NCBI RefSeq assembly: GCF_030247185.1
Contig: NC_080571.1
Location: 233,695,666 to 233,759,665 of the forward strand
Length of the DNA: 64,000 nucleotides
From: Malaya genurostris
Lineage: Eukaryota; Arthropoda; Insecta; Diptera; Culicidae
Direction: 5' to 3'
In this document: in pieces, positions 33,471-44,948 of the stretch
Numbering within the stretch: position 1 is the first letter of the stretch
Layout of the letters: every line of letters begins with the position of its first letter
Made by a program: the position numbers and the translations under genes
The notes under the pieces: model-generated
Seen by the model: the letters and a program-made list of their open reading frames with translations, nothing else
Told to the model about the DNA's origin: nothing
Databases searched by the model: none

Positions 33471-34557
33471 TCGTTTCTGTGAAAAAATTTCCAAATTCGT
33501 AATACCTAATCCTAAGTTGAAAATTTGTGTTGTTTTTTGATATCCGAAATTTTTGACAATTCATTCAAATCCAAAATTTTACCAAAAGAAAACAAACACA
33601 AAAAAATATCGAACTTTTTATTCGGTTCACAGTTTACGGTTCAGTTATTGCAAATTTGGAAAAAAATTATCGAATTCTGCGAAATTTTCTAAGTGTGTAA
33701 TTTAAAGGTGAGTTCTGATATTTACTGCATCACACAACAGTAGTATTTCAGAATGAAAATGAAATATATTAGTAGTATTTTTTCACCCAGTTATTTGATC
33801 ATACAGTTTACACATTCGTATCGCGTAAGGCGTTGTATTTCGATTGATGGTGATCGAGTGATATCTTAGTATTGCTGTCTATTGAAAAAAAAAAAACGAA
33901 ACACAATGAAATCAATGTATATATTGATAGCGAACCTCTCGACAGCCGGCTGTCCGGAGTTTTACGTGTTTCGGAAGGAATTTAGAATTTTAGTAGGAAG
34001 CACATATTACTACACAAGATAAAATTGTAACGCATTCCCGGTAGCCGGCTTCCCACAGCAATAAACATATGATAATATTATTCGAAAATTTACTAACAAA
34101 CACCTTCCTGTGATACATGAGGAAATGCAAAGGATTCCTTGGTTTCTAATAGTAATATGCATTAAACTAACTATCCTTCCTTCCCAAGTAGGTTCGTATT
34201 CGGACGTGGCCGGCGTCGGTATTGATCAGCATGCAGGGATTAATGCAGCTTACACAATGTGAAATTACGTGCTATTCCCAAGCAAATTGTTCCAGAAAAA
34301 AACATTTTGCAAGTTTAATTGGTTCTGATCAATAACGGAGTAGCAATACACCGCGTTGGTGGTCCAAGTAGCAATCCGCAATTAGTTTGGATACGAAAGT
34401 CAAAAACAAGAGTTTTGATACGAAACTCAGCAACAAGAGCACGAATATGTTTTTTATGTTATACTGTTAAAAAGAAGGTAACATCAATGTTTCTTCATAA
34501 CTTCAGTGTGCTACTTTTTGGTGAAAATAATGAAAGGCAGAATAGTAATTTTTGTTC
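33471..34557. other. TA-target element end, then intergenic DNA
   Basis: Up to 33697 (..TTTTCTAAGTGTG then TA) this is the right end of an element like 29674-30510. Beyond it is AT-rich DNA with no recognised gene. A long open frame starting at 34319 runs into the MITEs to the right and is not supported. Confidence 0.4.
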
Positions 34558-34592
34558 TACAAGGTATAATTCAAAAGTTCCAGGACTTTTTA

Positions 34593-34786
34593 TGCCCCGT
34601 TTACACTTCTGCTGGCTGCCAGCATGCTGGTGTCAGTGTACTGCCCTCTTAGGAAAAAAACGTTCAACGGTGGTCCTTCGTTGGTCTTATACTTTGGATC
34701 ATTGGACCACAGTTGAACGTTTTTTCCTAAGAGGGCAGTACACTGACACCAGCATGCTGGCAGCCAGCAGAAGTGTAAACGGGGCA
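34593..34786 (+). mobile_element. PIF/Harbinger-type MITE, 194 bp near-palindrome
   Basis: Starts TGCCCCGTTTACACTTCTGC and ends in its inverse, with arms of about 75 bp. TTA flanks both sides (34590-34592 and 34787-34789). The other arm of the host foldback (35713-35735) has the uninterrupted site, which proves the insertion and its borders. Confidence 0.85.
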
Positions 34787-34899
34787 TTAAACAGCGCAGC
34801 TCCTAGTGTCGCCATCTGTCTGAAATTTTTATCTGTCAATTCATTTTCCGATCGACACTACAAATGTACTGTCACATTTAGCGCGATATCTCAGCTTCT

Positions 34900-35600
34900 C
34901 TACACTCTCATTAAACATAACTCAAAATTGAGTGACACAACACTCAAATTCATAAAAAGTGCACGTACTCTAAATTTGAGTTACCACCTATCTACTCATT
35001 TTTGCGTTAAGGGACGAAATTTTCAAAACTTGAGTAATTTTTACTCAAAATAAGAAAAAAATGTTTTGTTCAAAATTTGAGTAAGTTCAACTCAAAATTT
35101 GAGTTCCTTGCTCTCAAAATGAAGAAATTTTTCTTCGTTAATTTTCATATACAAAGTTATTCTTCTTTCTTTTGAATACGCAAAGTAGTGGTTCCAAACC
35201 GTTTCCTTTTGAACGGTTTGGAGTACAAATTGAATTGTTTTGATATCCTTATGTTGTGCTTTTCACTAAGCATAATTGAAACCACAAAACATCTATGATT
35301 GACGTTGATTCATGTTTTTAAAACCGGATCTAGAAATGGCAATGGAAAACGACGTATTTTGGCATTCTTTATTTCGATAAGAATATTCCGAGAATGAAAA
35401 CGCACTGAACTGCAAGAAGTATTTTTTTCACTCAAATGCTTAAAAACTCAACGCTTACTCTAATGTATGAATAAATGCGAGAGAACTCATGGCAACGAGT
35501 TTATTTTACTCAAATCCACACTCAAATCCACACTCAAATTTTGACATATTGTTCCAGTTTATGAATTTGAGTAATCGCAACTCAAACCATGAGTTATGTT
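34900..35600. repeat. Cluster of ACTCAAA / TTTGAGT words
   Basis: Many direct and inverted ACTCAAA words, often paired as palindromes such as aactcaaaatttgagt. It is bounded by aacATAACTCAAAATTGAG at the left and ATGAGTTATgttc at the right, so it may be a further nested element. The TIRs of the 10739 element also start CACTCAAA. Confidence 0.5.
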
Positions 35601-35751
35601 CGAAGGGCGTGTAGTTACGTCCAAATGTCATGAAAATGTTATACAACAATACTGGAGGATACAAGGCTGACAGATAAAAATTTCAGACATATGGCGACAC
35701 TAGAAGCCGCACTGTTTAAAAAGTCCTGGAACTATTGAATTGTACCTTGTA

Positions 35752-37140
35752 TGCACTATAATAAACATGAAGAAAACAGTATAGGGATTGAACATTGATT
35801 GTGTTAATATTAATTCTCATTATATATGAATTTAAAGTAATGATAAATAATTCTACTTGGATTAATTTTGAGCATTCTGAACAAAGGGTTATTTCGTTGT
35901 TTATTTTTCATATCTTTGTAAACAGATGTTGATTAATAATGCAAAAAACAGTTAATTAAAATTGAATTCCGCTCGACAGTTTTAAAATCGTTGTGAAATT
36001 GGTACCTGCTGTTTTATTGTTTATAGAAAAGCATTCTGGATTCATTCAATATTTATAATGTCGATGGTGACTAATATCGTTTTCGTTTATTGATCAGAGC
36101 AGCCCGAAAGCTGACCCAGAGTCGCCCAAACAACGTTTGATATGTTTGTTTTAGCAACCTGAGGTCGCTCTAGATCGGACTCCAATCGCGTAGTTTCGCT
36201 CTGAAAATTTTCTCGGGTTGCACCACGCATCCAGCCGAGTTTGTTTATTTTTTCTTTTTTTCATGAGTTGTTGTTTAGGGCGCATACCACGTGTTCGTTT
36301 TACTCGGAGTCAGAGTAGCCCGCGTCTAGGTTCAAAAACGAAAACGGTATAAGTTTCAACTATTTTACTTGAAAACAAGTTAGTTTCATGTTACGGAAAG
36401 ATAAGTTATTTCAGTATAAGCTAGGGTAACAAAAATTGTTACTTGGGGGTGCAATGCATAGGATGTTGGTCTATTTTTTTGTTTTGATTATAGAGGTTTC
36501 ATCGCCTCTTCGGATCAAGGAAAATTTCTGACCCTATGTTCGGGATTGGGAATCGAAGCCAGGGAGGCTGCATTGAAGGCATCGACTAATCCATCACACT
36601 ACATTACCCGCCCCCGCTGATCATTTATAAGTCAGTTGTCGTATGTTCGAGTCCCGACTAGGACGGGTTGGCAGCAGAGCTAATAAAAGTCATTTTCATT
36701 GACTCAAAATATACGAAAATGGCAAGAAATTACTATCACTCTCAGCTTCCCTTGCAAACTATGAGAACGAAATCCATGTCCAGTCAATGACATAAGCGCG
36801 AGAGTAGTTTCCAAATTGTGTTTTTTTCTTTCATTGGCCCTTCAGTCATTTTAAGTTTTCAGTGAAAATCCCATAGTATGCAGTGTGGATATGCAACCAA
36901 AGCTGAATCGTGAATCGAAAATGACAGAAAATGGTTTCACAATAACTTTTACTTGTTGGTGCTCGAGTTTGTAGTAGTTTTGGTTTCCGAAGAGGTTCTG
37001 GGATGTAATTACTTCGATTTGTCATATTTTAGTCCCTTTTTATAGCCAAGCGTCACAGATTTTCAATACATCGATGAAAGAATGAGAGTTGAAATTCTGC
37101 AGATGCTCCCTGAAGACGTTAGTTTGGTTTCGTCTTGTCA
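35752..37140. other. Intergenic, with a tRNA-derived repeat remnant
   Basis: No gene seen. 36489-36720 contains tatagaggtttcatcgcctc.. (compare 21997) and, at about 36640, gttcgagtcccgactaggac. The latter matches the B box of RNA polymerase III promoters and suggests a SINE remnant. No A box or intact tRNA fold was found. Confidence 0.35.
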
Positions 37141-37142
37141 TA

Positions 37143-37526
37143 TACTGCCCATACTTGCATATCAGTCCCATATGGAAAATCAACATGTCGAGAAAAAGAC
37201 GGTCAAAATTCTATTTCCGAAATTTTTTATTTATTGTGCCACCTAATGCTAAATCATGGTATTATTACATGAAATATCGGTAATACACCTTTGCTATTCC
37301 AATATTACAACAAATGAAATTATTGAAATTTGCCCTGAATGGGACTGATATGCGGGTACTTTGCATATGGGACAGATATGAGTTGATATTTTTTTCACAT
37401 TTTTTTGAACAAACCCTCAACTCTTATTGCAATTTCTGAGAGTATATTGAGGATAGATTTCATTCCGCAAGCTAACTCAAAATTGGCGAAAATCGGTATG
37501 GGACTGATATGCCAGTATGGGCAGTA
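37143..37526 (+). mobile_element. TA-target MITE, 384 bp
   Basis: Starts TACTGCCCATACTTGCATAT and ends CAGTATGGGCAGTA, inverted over about 33 bp with few mismatches. TA flanks it at 37141-37142 and 37527-37528. Noncoding. Confidence 0.8.
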
Positions 37527-37528
37527 TA

Positions 37529-40500
37529 GGAAAGAGTGGCGTTGGCAATTATACTCTCTCTTTGTTTCAATGAGAAACGAGAATGCTTCGTCTCTCTTCG
37601 TTCGTTCTGGTGTCGTTTATTTACGAATGAGATAGTAAAATATTGAAAATGAGGCTGTTGGATAGGATTCTTTCATTGAGAATGCGTGACAATTTTAAGC
37701 TCTGGTTGGCAGAGTCAATAGGAACGTAACACTGACCATGCAATGATTCTGTACGCTGAAAATCGGCTGCAAACAGTATGGATCAATTCCAAAAACGGAA
37801 TGTAATACCGATACTTCACTCTTTTAGCCCTTTGACGGTACGACAATCGCGTGAAGAAAATGCTTGTATTATAGTTTAAGTAGATTAAAATATGTTGATA
37901 AATCATTGCAATTTTACGAAAATGATTTATTTTTGTTTCTTTTTTTCTATGTGTGATGAAGTCATCAAAATAGTTAGGTAATTAAAATATATTATAAATG
38001 TTTAGTATTCAGTACACTATGAATAGCCATGCGTAACCACCATTACCATTTTTATGTAAGCGCATGGTGCATTATGTGAATATGCGGGTGATTCGGATAT
38101 TTGTAAGAATCGCAAAAAACAAGAAGATGAAAAAAAAGTACAATTGGTGAGTTTTGAAAGATGTACACATATATTTTCTGCCTCTGTTGTTTTTGTACAT
38201 TAGAGAGTGTGGTATTGTTTCCTGCTCGTGTCTGTATAATAAAGGTGCACAATGCGTGAGTGTTTCTGTATAGTGAGTAAATGTCCGTTACTTTGACAAG
38301 TACATCTATAATAACCATGAGAAAGTATAGGCAATGAGACAAATTTTCGTTCTGCGAACATGAGACATATTTCATAATTGTAGCTTGACTTTCACAATCG
38401 CTCGTTAGTCGATTAATCAGGCGTTAGGAAAAATTCATGTTCATCGTTGATGTGGAACAGCTTGGCTCATAGTTGTGGCACCATTTCGAGAGATTTGATA
38501 TGTTTGCATGTTAAGTTTTTCTCCATTAATTTGAAACGGAAAATTTGCTTACTCGATCGTAACCTAAGGTTAGGCCAATAAAGCATTGTGGTTTTCGTTT
38601 TCGGTTGTTTTTCGTTTGATTTTTGACCCTTCCCTTTTTTGGTTTCCCCACAGCCCTCACGCGGTTTACTCGTCAAGGGTGACGGCCGACATTCTAGAAA
38701 GTTTGATGGACTCGGTGCTTCAATGCAAGATAGTGTTTTTTTCCAGAATGAAGGACGATCCGTGACAATAATCCCATGCTCTACTGGTTACAGTTGTTCT
38801 TTCCAGCACAGTTGCAGTTTGCAGTTGTTTATGTTTTCTTCCGGGGAGAAAGGGTTTTTGCAGCAGATAAAAACCATTTTCTTTGTCGTCATTTTGGTTT
38901 CTTGTCGAATGGAAATATTTGTTATTTTATCTCATAACTTCACTCAGCATGTTGGTTAGTGTCAGTTATTCTTTGTTAATGATTGTTTATCTTCTGCGGT
39001 GTGCAACGTTGATGGACACGTTGTAGGCTCAGTCAATACTTTTTTATTTATTTATTACAAAACATCGAAATAATAGTGAAAAGTGAAGATTATACATGAT
39101 TTTAGTCTGGTTGCTGATAAGTGTGCTGAAATATTTAACCATAACTTCTTCAGGGCTTCTTGCTAACCTGGTTTTGTTTGATATCATGCATTTTATTACA
39201 TCCACTATTTCAGTTTTGTTAGTGTTATATTTTAGTTTATGCTAAACATACGATAAGTAAATGCCTCAGCCAGTATGATATTTTTGTTGTTTTGTTTAGT
39301 TAAAACCTATGCTTATTAGATAACTTTCTTTAACCTAAGGTCATTCTTTCTGTTCAAGTATTATTTAATATAACGATATGTTTCATTGCATAAGAACCGA
39401 TTATATCAGTATAATATCAGTGACTCTTCATTATTACATGTACCATGCAATAATAATACTCCGGACAAAAATGCGTACCTTTTTTTTCTTAGACGCTGTA
39501 TCGGTAATATTTTACATATCTTGTAAATAGTAGTAAACACAATTAGACGAAAGTGCAGATAATACCAATATGAGTTATTTCGTTTGATGCTGTCGTAGTT
39601 GGTTTCATTCAGATCTCCCAGGGAGGTGGAGTGGAGCGAATGATGCGCAGTAATAAACGGTCAATAATGTTGCGTAACGTAAGTGTTGGCGGTAATCCAA
39701 AACTAAATAAAGAGCCACGTCATGTAGAGCTTGCACCATTCCGACTGTGGCCATAACTCGACATCGTTATCGAGTATTGACCCGGGGTCGTACATGTTTT
39801 TTTTTCGACGAGGCGAAAGGTGAACTTTGGGGATCGATGAAATGATATTATTTCACATCTGGCTAAAATGAATGGTGGCTCTTCAGGACTAAAGAAATCA
39901 TTACAGAATCAATTTTGCGCACCCCACGGACGGTGTCAAAGAGAAGAAAAGAAGAAAAACATCACATTATCAGCGAATTGATTTGCTCCCTGTCTGGAAT
40001 AGCACCCGGAAATGACAGTCGAAATATTTCCCACTCTGAACATATTTATCAACGTCTATTGTAGGCGTGATTTCGATACTAGCACTGTAGTCAAAATGTA
40101 GACAAGATTAATGATTAGAAAGCATTATATAATTTTGAATTTGTTTGGTGGTAACATTGCAACTTGTGCTAGCTTTCAAAGGTGAAAGGATCTTCGAAAA
40201 ATCTTATGTTTAGTGTAAAGTCCTTATCATATTTCGTCCGCCTTTTTAATGACACTTTCGCCGGATCTTAATAGTTAAGTTTTTGTATTGATTACCAAAG
40301 AAAAATATTTAATACTAATTTTAATGACAATAAGGACATTGATTGATATGTATTAGTTCATTGTAGTGTACGGTTGTGTTCTTCTGTACCATTACCATAT
40401 GTATACTCTCTTAACTACTTTACCACACCAATTGAAAACTTTTGCAAAGTTTGTCTGGTAGTAAATACATTCCAGTGTATATGTAGTTCGACGTGCCGTT

Positions 40501-40991
40501 TTATTTTTTGGTTGTTGAATTGAATTAATTCTCATTTTAGGAGCTCTCCATTTCATATCTTTGTCATAATGTGCATAATTTGCTACTGGACTATACAGTA
40601 ACAGTGTCTAGTAACAGAAACGGAAAAATGCTTCGAAAAGTAAAGCTTCTGTACATGGGTAACTTGATTTTCATTTATGCCTTCGGTTTCTAGATGTTGG
40701 TTACTTTTAGTAGGCTGTGTAGATCACTATTTCTATGCTGCAGGGTTGTTTTCGTTTTCTCCAAAGATTTAGTGTTTGCTGTAGATGATTCGTTTCTCGC
40801 CTGCGGTGTGTTCGATTTCATTTTTAACCTGAAAGATAGAACAAACAGATTGTTTAGTTTCTTTCATTGTACACGTAGAAGAATGGAGCTTGTTTCAAAT
40901 AACAAAACAGTTAGTAGTTTTGTAGGCTTGATTCTATTTATTTCAAGTTGACGGTACCCCTGTTCATCTAAGCTTCAGTAGCCATCTCATA
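37529..40991. other. 3.4 kb without recognised genes or repeats
   Basis: The least repetitive long stretch of the window. Short open frames (for example 38639-38959 plus, 40694-40951 plus) have no motifs. It may hold the unseen last exon of the neuropeptide gene or regulatory DNA; I could not locate either. Confidence 0.35.
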
Positions 40992-40993
40992 TA

Positions 40994-41573
40994 CAGGGTT
41001 CGGCACTCGAAGTGTAACCAATTAAAAAGGCCATAAATTCAGTTTGGAAAATTACTTTTACTTAATTCAAAGTACAAAATGTGTAAAAATAACACAAAAT
41101 TCAGAATCAATTCACTTTTGCTCGATATGACCACCTTTTGCCTTGACTATGGCCTTGAGACGGTCAAAAAACGAATCGCAAGCTGCCCGAATGTGACTTG
41201 CAGGTGTATTTTGGCCCACTCGCGGACAATAACTTTTTTCAGCGCTTCGAGACTGGTGTATCTTTTAGTACGGACTTTGCTCTCCAAAATGGCCCAAAGA
41301 GAATAATCCATTGGATTCGCATCTGGTGAATTCGAGAGCCATTGTGTAGACGTGATGAAGTTCGGAACGTTGTTTTTCAGCCATTCTTGGTTCACTCGAG
41401 CTTTGTGAGACGGTGCCGAGTCCTGCTGAAACGTCCATGGTCTGCCACCGAAATGTTTGTCTGCCCACGGCTTCAAAGCAACCTCCAGAATACTTTCCCG
41501 ATAATATGTCGCATTTACCTTGACGCCAGGCTCGAAGGTCTGAAGTAGGTTACACTTCGAGTGCCGGACCCTG
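40994..41573 (-). mobile_element. Deletion derivative of a DD37D Tc1/mariner element, 580 bp
   Basis: TIRs of about 26 bp (CAGGGTTCGGCACTCGAAGT and its near-exact inverse) flanked by TA at 40992-40993 and 41574-41575. The C-terminal half of a transposase lies between them. The N-terminal half and the first catalytic Asp are deleted, so one TIR abuts the remaining coding sequence. Confidence 0.85.
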
Positions 41574-41578
41574 TACAC
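41147..41578 (-). pseudogene. Transposase C-terminal half, DD37D Tc1/mariner
   Basis: The frame is fully open from inside the right TIR (translated RVRHSKCNLLQ) into QTFEPGVKVNATYYRESILE and on to the stop. It contains the second Asp in FQQDSAPSHKARV and the third in SPDANPMDYSLW. With 37 residues between them this gives a DD37D signature, as in maT/mori-type elements. The DNA-binding domain and first Asp are missing, so the product cannot be an active transposase. Confidence 0.8.
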
Positions 41579-41995
41579 AGCAAAAAAAAGTTGTAATAAT
41601 CCTCGATGTAATTTCTACTAATGTGCTGGAAATAAAGACGTAATCGTTAATTGGAGACAATATTGCATTTTTCAAAAGCGATAATACCCTAATCTTCTAT
41701 TATTACAACAAAACAACGTACTGAATTTATGAACATCAAATTGATTGAATCTTGTATGCAAATCGATATAATATCACAATCGAAGTTATGTAGTAAAAAA
41801 TTTTCATCAAATAATGTAATATCAAGCATGAGAACGTCAATATAATTCTGTTCGCGTAAAATCCTGTCCTATGAAATGCGTGTTATAACATGCTTGGACA
41901 TTTTAACACGTTGAAATTAATACACATCTATACTTCACCTAAAATTGTGTGATATTACACTATGGCGCGCATTATTAAATTAGTGTTTTTTCCCC
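41576..41995. other. Short intergenic stretch, no gene
   Basis: AT-rich sequence between the DD37D remnant and the LINE. No features seen. Confidence 0.4.
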
Positions 41996-42006
41996 AGTGC
42001 AATGCT

Positions 42007-42064
<58 letters not shown>

Positions 42065-42296
42065 ACTATTTATTGGAATATGAGTTAAAATTAAATTATT
42101 AAGATTTAAATTGGGTGTTCAGCCACAAGTGGTGACTTTTCAGCCCTGTTATATATATATATATATATATATATGATTTGGTTATTACCATGAAGACATC
42201 ATTTGCTTCCGCAATTCTGGGTTTTTGTGTAGGGAAAATTCTAAACCTACTTGTATTGTGTAATGGGGAAAAGGAACTTATATACTAACTTACTAA

Positions 42297-44948
42297 CTAA
42301 TACAGAGAGCGAATCGATTCAATTGAAGATTGCATCGATTTTTGTCGGAATTTGCTTATAATATTATGTGACATTACATCTAATGGTTCTATATTTGTGA
42401 GTCTGTGTAACTCATTTGTACTAAACCAGGGAGGACGCTTCAGAATCATTTTCAGAATTTTATTCTGAATCCTTTGAAGCGTTTTCTTCCTGGTGGAACA
42501 ACAGCTTGACCAAATTGGTACCGCATAAAGCATGGCTGGTCTGAAAATTTGTTTATAAATTAACAATTTGTTTTTTAGACAGAGCTTAGAATTTCTGTTT
42601 ATAAGAGGATATAAACATTTAATATATTTATTACACTTTGCCTGGATTCCTTCAATGTGATCCTTGAAAGTGAGTTTTTTGTCATACGTTAAACCTAAGT
42701 ATTTAGCTTGATCAGACCATGTCAATTCCAAGCCATTCAATTTGAGAATGTGATTATTGTTTGGTTTTAGAAAAGAAGCTCTTGGCTTGTGAGGAAAGAT
42801 AATTAATTGCGTTTTTGCTGCATTTGGTTTAATTTTCCATTTTGACAGATAATCACTGAAAATATTTAAACTTCTTTGTAGGCGACTGCAGATCACTCTT
42901 AGATTTCTACCTGTGGCTAACAGACTTGTGTCGTCACAGAATAGCGATTTCTGACAACCAACGGGTAGATTTGGAAGATCAGAAGTGAAAATATTATACA
43001 AGATTGGAGCTACACTCGAACCCTGCGGAACACCGGCTCGTACGGGTAGCAATTCAGATTTACAATTCTGATAGCTAACCTGAAGAGTACGATCAGTTAA
43101 ATAATTTTGAATCATTTTGATCAAATAAATAGGAAACTGGAAATCAGACATTTTTGCTATTAAACCTTTGTGCCAAACACTGTCGAATGCTTTTTCTATG
43201 TCTAGAAAAGCAACTCCAGTGGATAACCCAGAAGATTTATTTGATTTTAGCATGTTCGTTACTCTGACAAGCTGATGAGTAGTTGAATGTTCATGACGAA
43301 ATCCAAACTGCTCTGGTAAAAAAATTGAATTCTCATTTATATGAGTCATCATTCTCAACAAGATAATTTTTTCAAAAAGTTTACTGATAGAAGAAAGTAA
43401 GCTAATTGGGCGATAACTTGATGTTTCTGCTGGGTTTTTATCAGGTTTTAGGATAGGAATTATTTTAGCGTTTTTCCATCTTTTTGGGAAGTAAGCTAAT
43501 GAAAAACACTTGTTGAAATTTTTAACCAGGAGTCTCAAGGCAACATCGGGGAGATTTTTAATAAGAATATTAAAAATTCCATCATTACCAGGAGCCTTCA
43601 TGTTTTTGAGTTTCCTAATAATTGATTTAATTTCATCAAAATTCGTCTCAATAATGTCATCGTGTGATAACACTTGGGTTGAAATATGATCATACTTCAG
43701 TGAGACTTCATTTTCAATAGGACTCACAACGTTTAAATTAAAATTGTGGACACTCTCGAACTGCTGAGCAAGTTTTTGAGCTTTTTCACCATTTGTAAGA
43801 AGTATTTGATTTCCTTCCTTGAGAGCAGGAATTGGTTTCTGAGGTTTCTTAAGAACCTTAGAAAGTTTCCAGAAAGGTTTAGAATATGGTTTAATTTGTT
43901 CAACTTCTTTAGCGAAATTTTCATTTCGCAAAAGAGTAAATCTATGTTTAATTTCTTTTTGTAAATCCTTAACTATGTTTTTCATAGCAGGATCACGAGA
44001 ACGTTGATATTGTCGTCGACGAACATTCTTCAACCGAATGAGCAGTTGAAGATTGTCATCGATGATAGGAGAATTTAATTTAGTTTGAGCTTTGGGAACT
44101 GAAAGATTTCTAGCTTCGATAATATAATGATTCAAATTATCAATTGCTGTGTCGATGTCCGCAGAATTTTCTAAAATAGTTTCATGATCCACATGATTTT
44201 CAATGTGAGATCTGTAATCCAACCAATTAGCTCTATGATAGTTGAAAATAGAACTAATTGGATTAATTATAGCTTCGTTGGAAAGTCTGAATGTTACAGG
44301 AAGATGATCTGAGTCAAAATCAGCATGAGTAATCGGTTCACTACAAATGTGACTTTGATCTGTTAGAACCAGATCAATTGTAGACGGGTTTTTCACGGAA
44401 GAGAAACAAGTAGGATTACTGGGATGAAGAACTGTAAAGTAACCAGCTGAGAGTTGAATATGAAGTATTTTACCATTACTGTTATTTTGCCTACAATTCC
44501 ACTGGACATGCTTAGCATTTAAGTCCCCTATTACGAAAAAATTCGATCGATATCTTGTAAGTTTTTGCAAATCGCCTTTAAAGAAATTTAATTGTTCGCC
44601 GGTGCATTGGAATGGCAAATATGCTCCAGCGATGAAATAAATTCCATGAATGGTTTCAACTTCGATTCCCAAGCTTTCAATAACTTTAGTATTGAAAGAA
44701 GGTAAAATTCGATGTTTAATTTGCCGTTGGACAAAAATGGCAACTCCACCACCAATTCCAGTAAACCTGTCAAATCGATGAACCACATAATGTGGATTAC
44801 TTTTCAATTTTACATTTGGTTTAAGAAAAGTTTCTGTCACAATGGCAATATGAATTTTGTGAACTTTGAGAAAATTATAAAATTCATCTTCACTCGATTT
44901 CAAAGATCGAGCATTCCAATTTAAAATATTCAAATAATTATTTAACAT
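42297..44948 (-). CDS. LINE ORF2: endonuclease and reverse transcriptase (jockey clade)
   Basis: 883 residues from the ATG at 44948 (a GTG lies just before it). The N-terminal third is an APE-type endonuclease: LNWNARSL, VTETFL, GDLNAKHVQW and SDHLPVTF motifs. The middle is the reverse transcriptase: YRPISLLS, FDSVWHKGL, AGVPQGSSVAPILYN, and the catalytic box LFCDD (FCDD in place of the commoner FADD). A Cys-bearing C-terminus follows and there is no RNase H. This layout fits jockey-clade elements such as Juan of mosquitoes. The ATG overlaps the ORF1 stop by 11 nt in another frame, so ORF2 is probably translated by re-initiation or a similar route. No stops or frameshifts are seen; it may be active. 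Confidence 0.92.
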   Translation of the reverse strand: MLNNYLNILNWNARSLKSSEDEFYNFLKVHKIHIAIVTETFLKPNVKLKSNPHYVVHRFDRFTGIGGGVAIFVQRQIKHRILPSFNTKVIESLGIEVETIHGIYFIAGAYLPFQCTGEQLNFFKGDLQKLTRYRSNFFVIGDLNAKHVQWNCRQNNSNGKILHIQLSAGYFTVLHPSNPTCFSSVKNPSTIDLVLTDQSHICSEPITHADFDSDHLPVTFRLSNEAIINPISSIFNYHRANWLDYRSHIENHVDHETILENSADIDTAIDNLNHYIIEARNLSVPKAQTKLNSPIIDDNLQLLIRLKNVRRRQYQRSRDPAMKNIVKDLQKEIKHRFTLLRNENFAKEVEQIKPYSKPFWKLSKVLKKPQKPIPALKEGNQILLTNGEKAQKLAQQFESVHNFNLNVVSPIENEVSLKYDHISTQVLSHDDIIETNFDEIKSIIRKLKNMKAPGNDGIFNILIKNLPDVALRLLVKNFNKCFSLAYFPKRWKNAKIIPILKPDKNPAETSSYRPISLLSSISKLFEKIILLRMMTHINENSIFLPEQFGFRHEHSTTHQLVRVTNMLKSNKSSGLSTGVAFLDIEKAFDSVWHKGLIAKMSDFQFPIYLIKMIQNYLTDRTLQVSYQNCKSELLPVRAGVPQGSSVAPILYNIFTSDLPNLPVGCQKSLFCDDTSLLATGRNLRVICSRLQRSLNIFSDYLSKWKIKPNAAKTQLIIFPHKPRASFLKPNNNHILKLNGLELTWSDQAKYLGLTYDKKLTFKDHIEGIQAKCNKYIKCLYPLINRNSKLCLKNKLLIYKQIFRPAMLYAVPIWSSCCSTRKKTLQRIQNKILKMILKRPPWFSTNELHRLTNIEPLDVMSHNIISKFRQKSMQSSIESIRSLY

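Larger units (their letters stand above)
34560..35749 (+). mobile_element. TA-target foldback element, 1.19 kb
   Basis: Starts CAAGGTATAATTCAAAAGTT and ends TATTGAATTGTACCTTG. TA flanks it at 34558-34559 and 35750-35751. The terminal arms are inverted repeats of over 100 bp (ttccaggactttt.., tgtcgccat..). The left arm carries a Harbinger-type MITE at 34593-34786. The centre is a field of ACTCAAA/TTTGAGT words. Confidence 0.75.

Noticed and set aside
34319..35053. A 244-residue plus-strand protein
   Set aside because: The frame runs through a palindromic MITE and a foldback arm; no motif and no homologous look.
36606..36720. A functional tRNA gene
   Set aside because: Only a B-box-like motif is present; no acceptor stem pairing or A box, so at most a SINE remnant.
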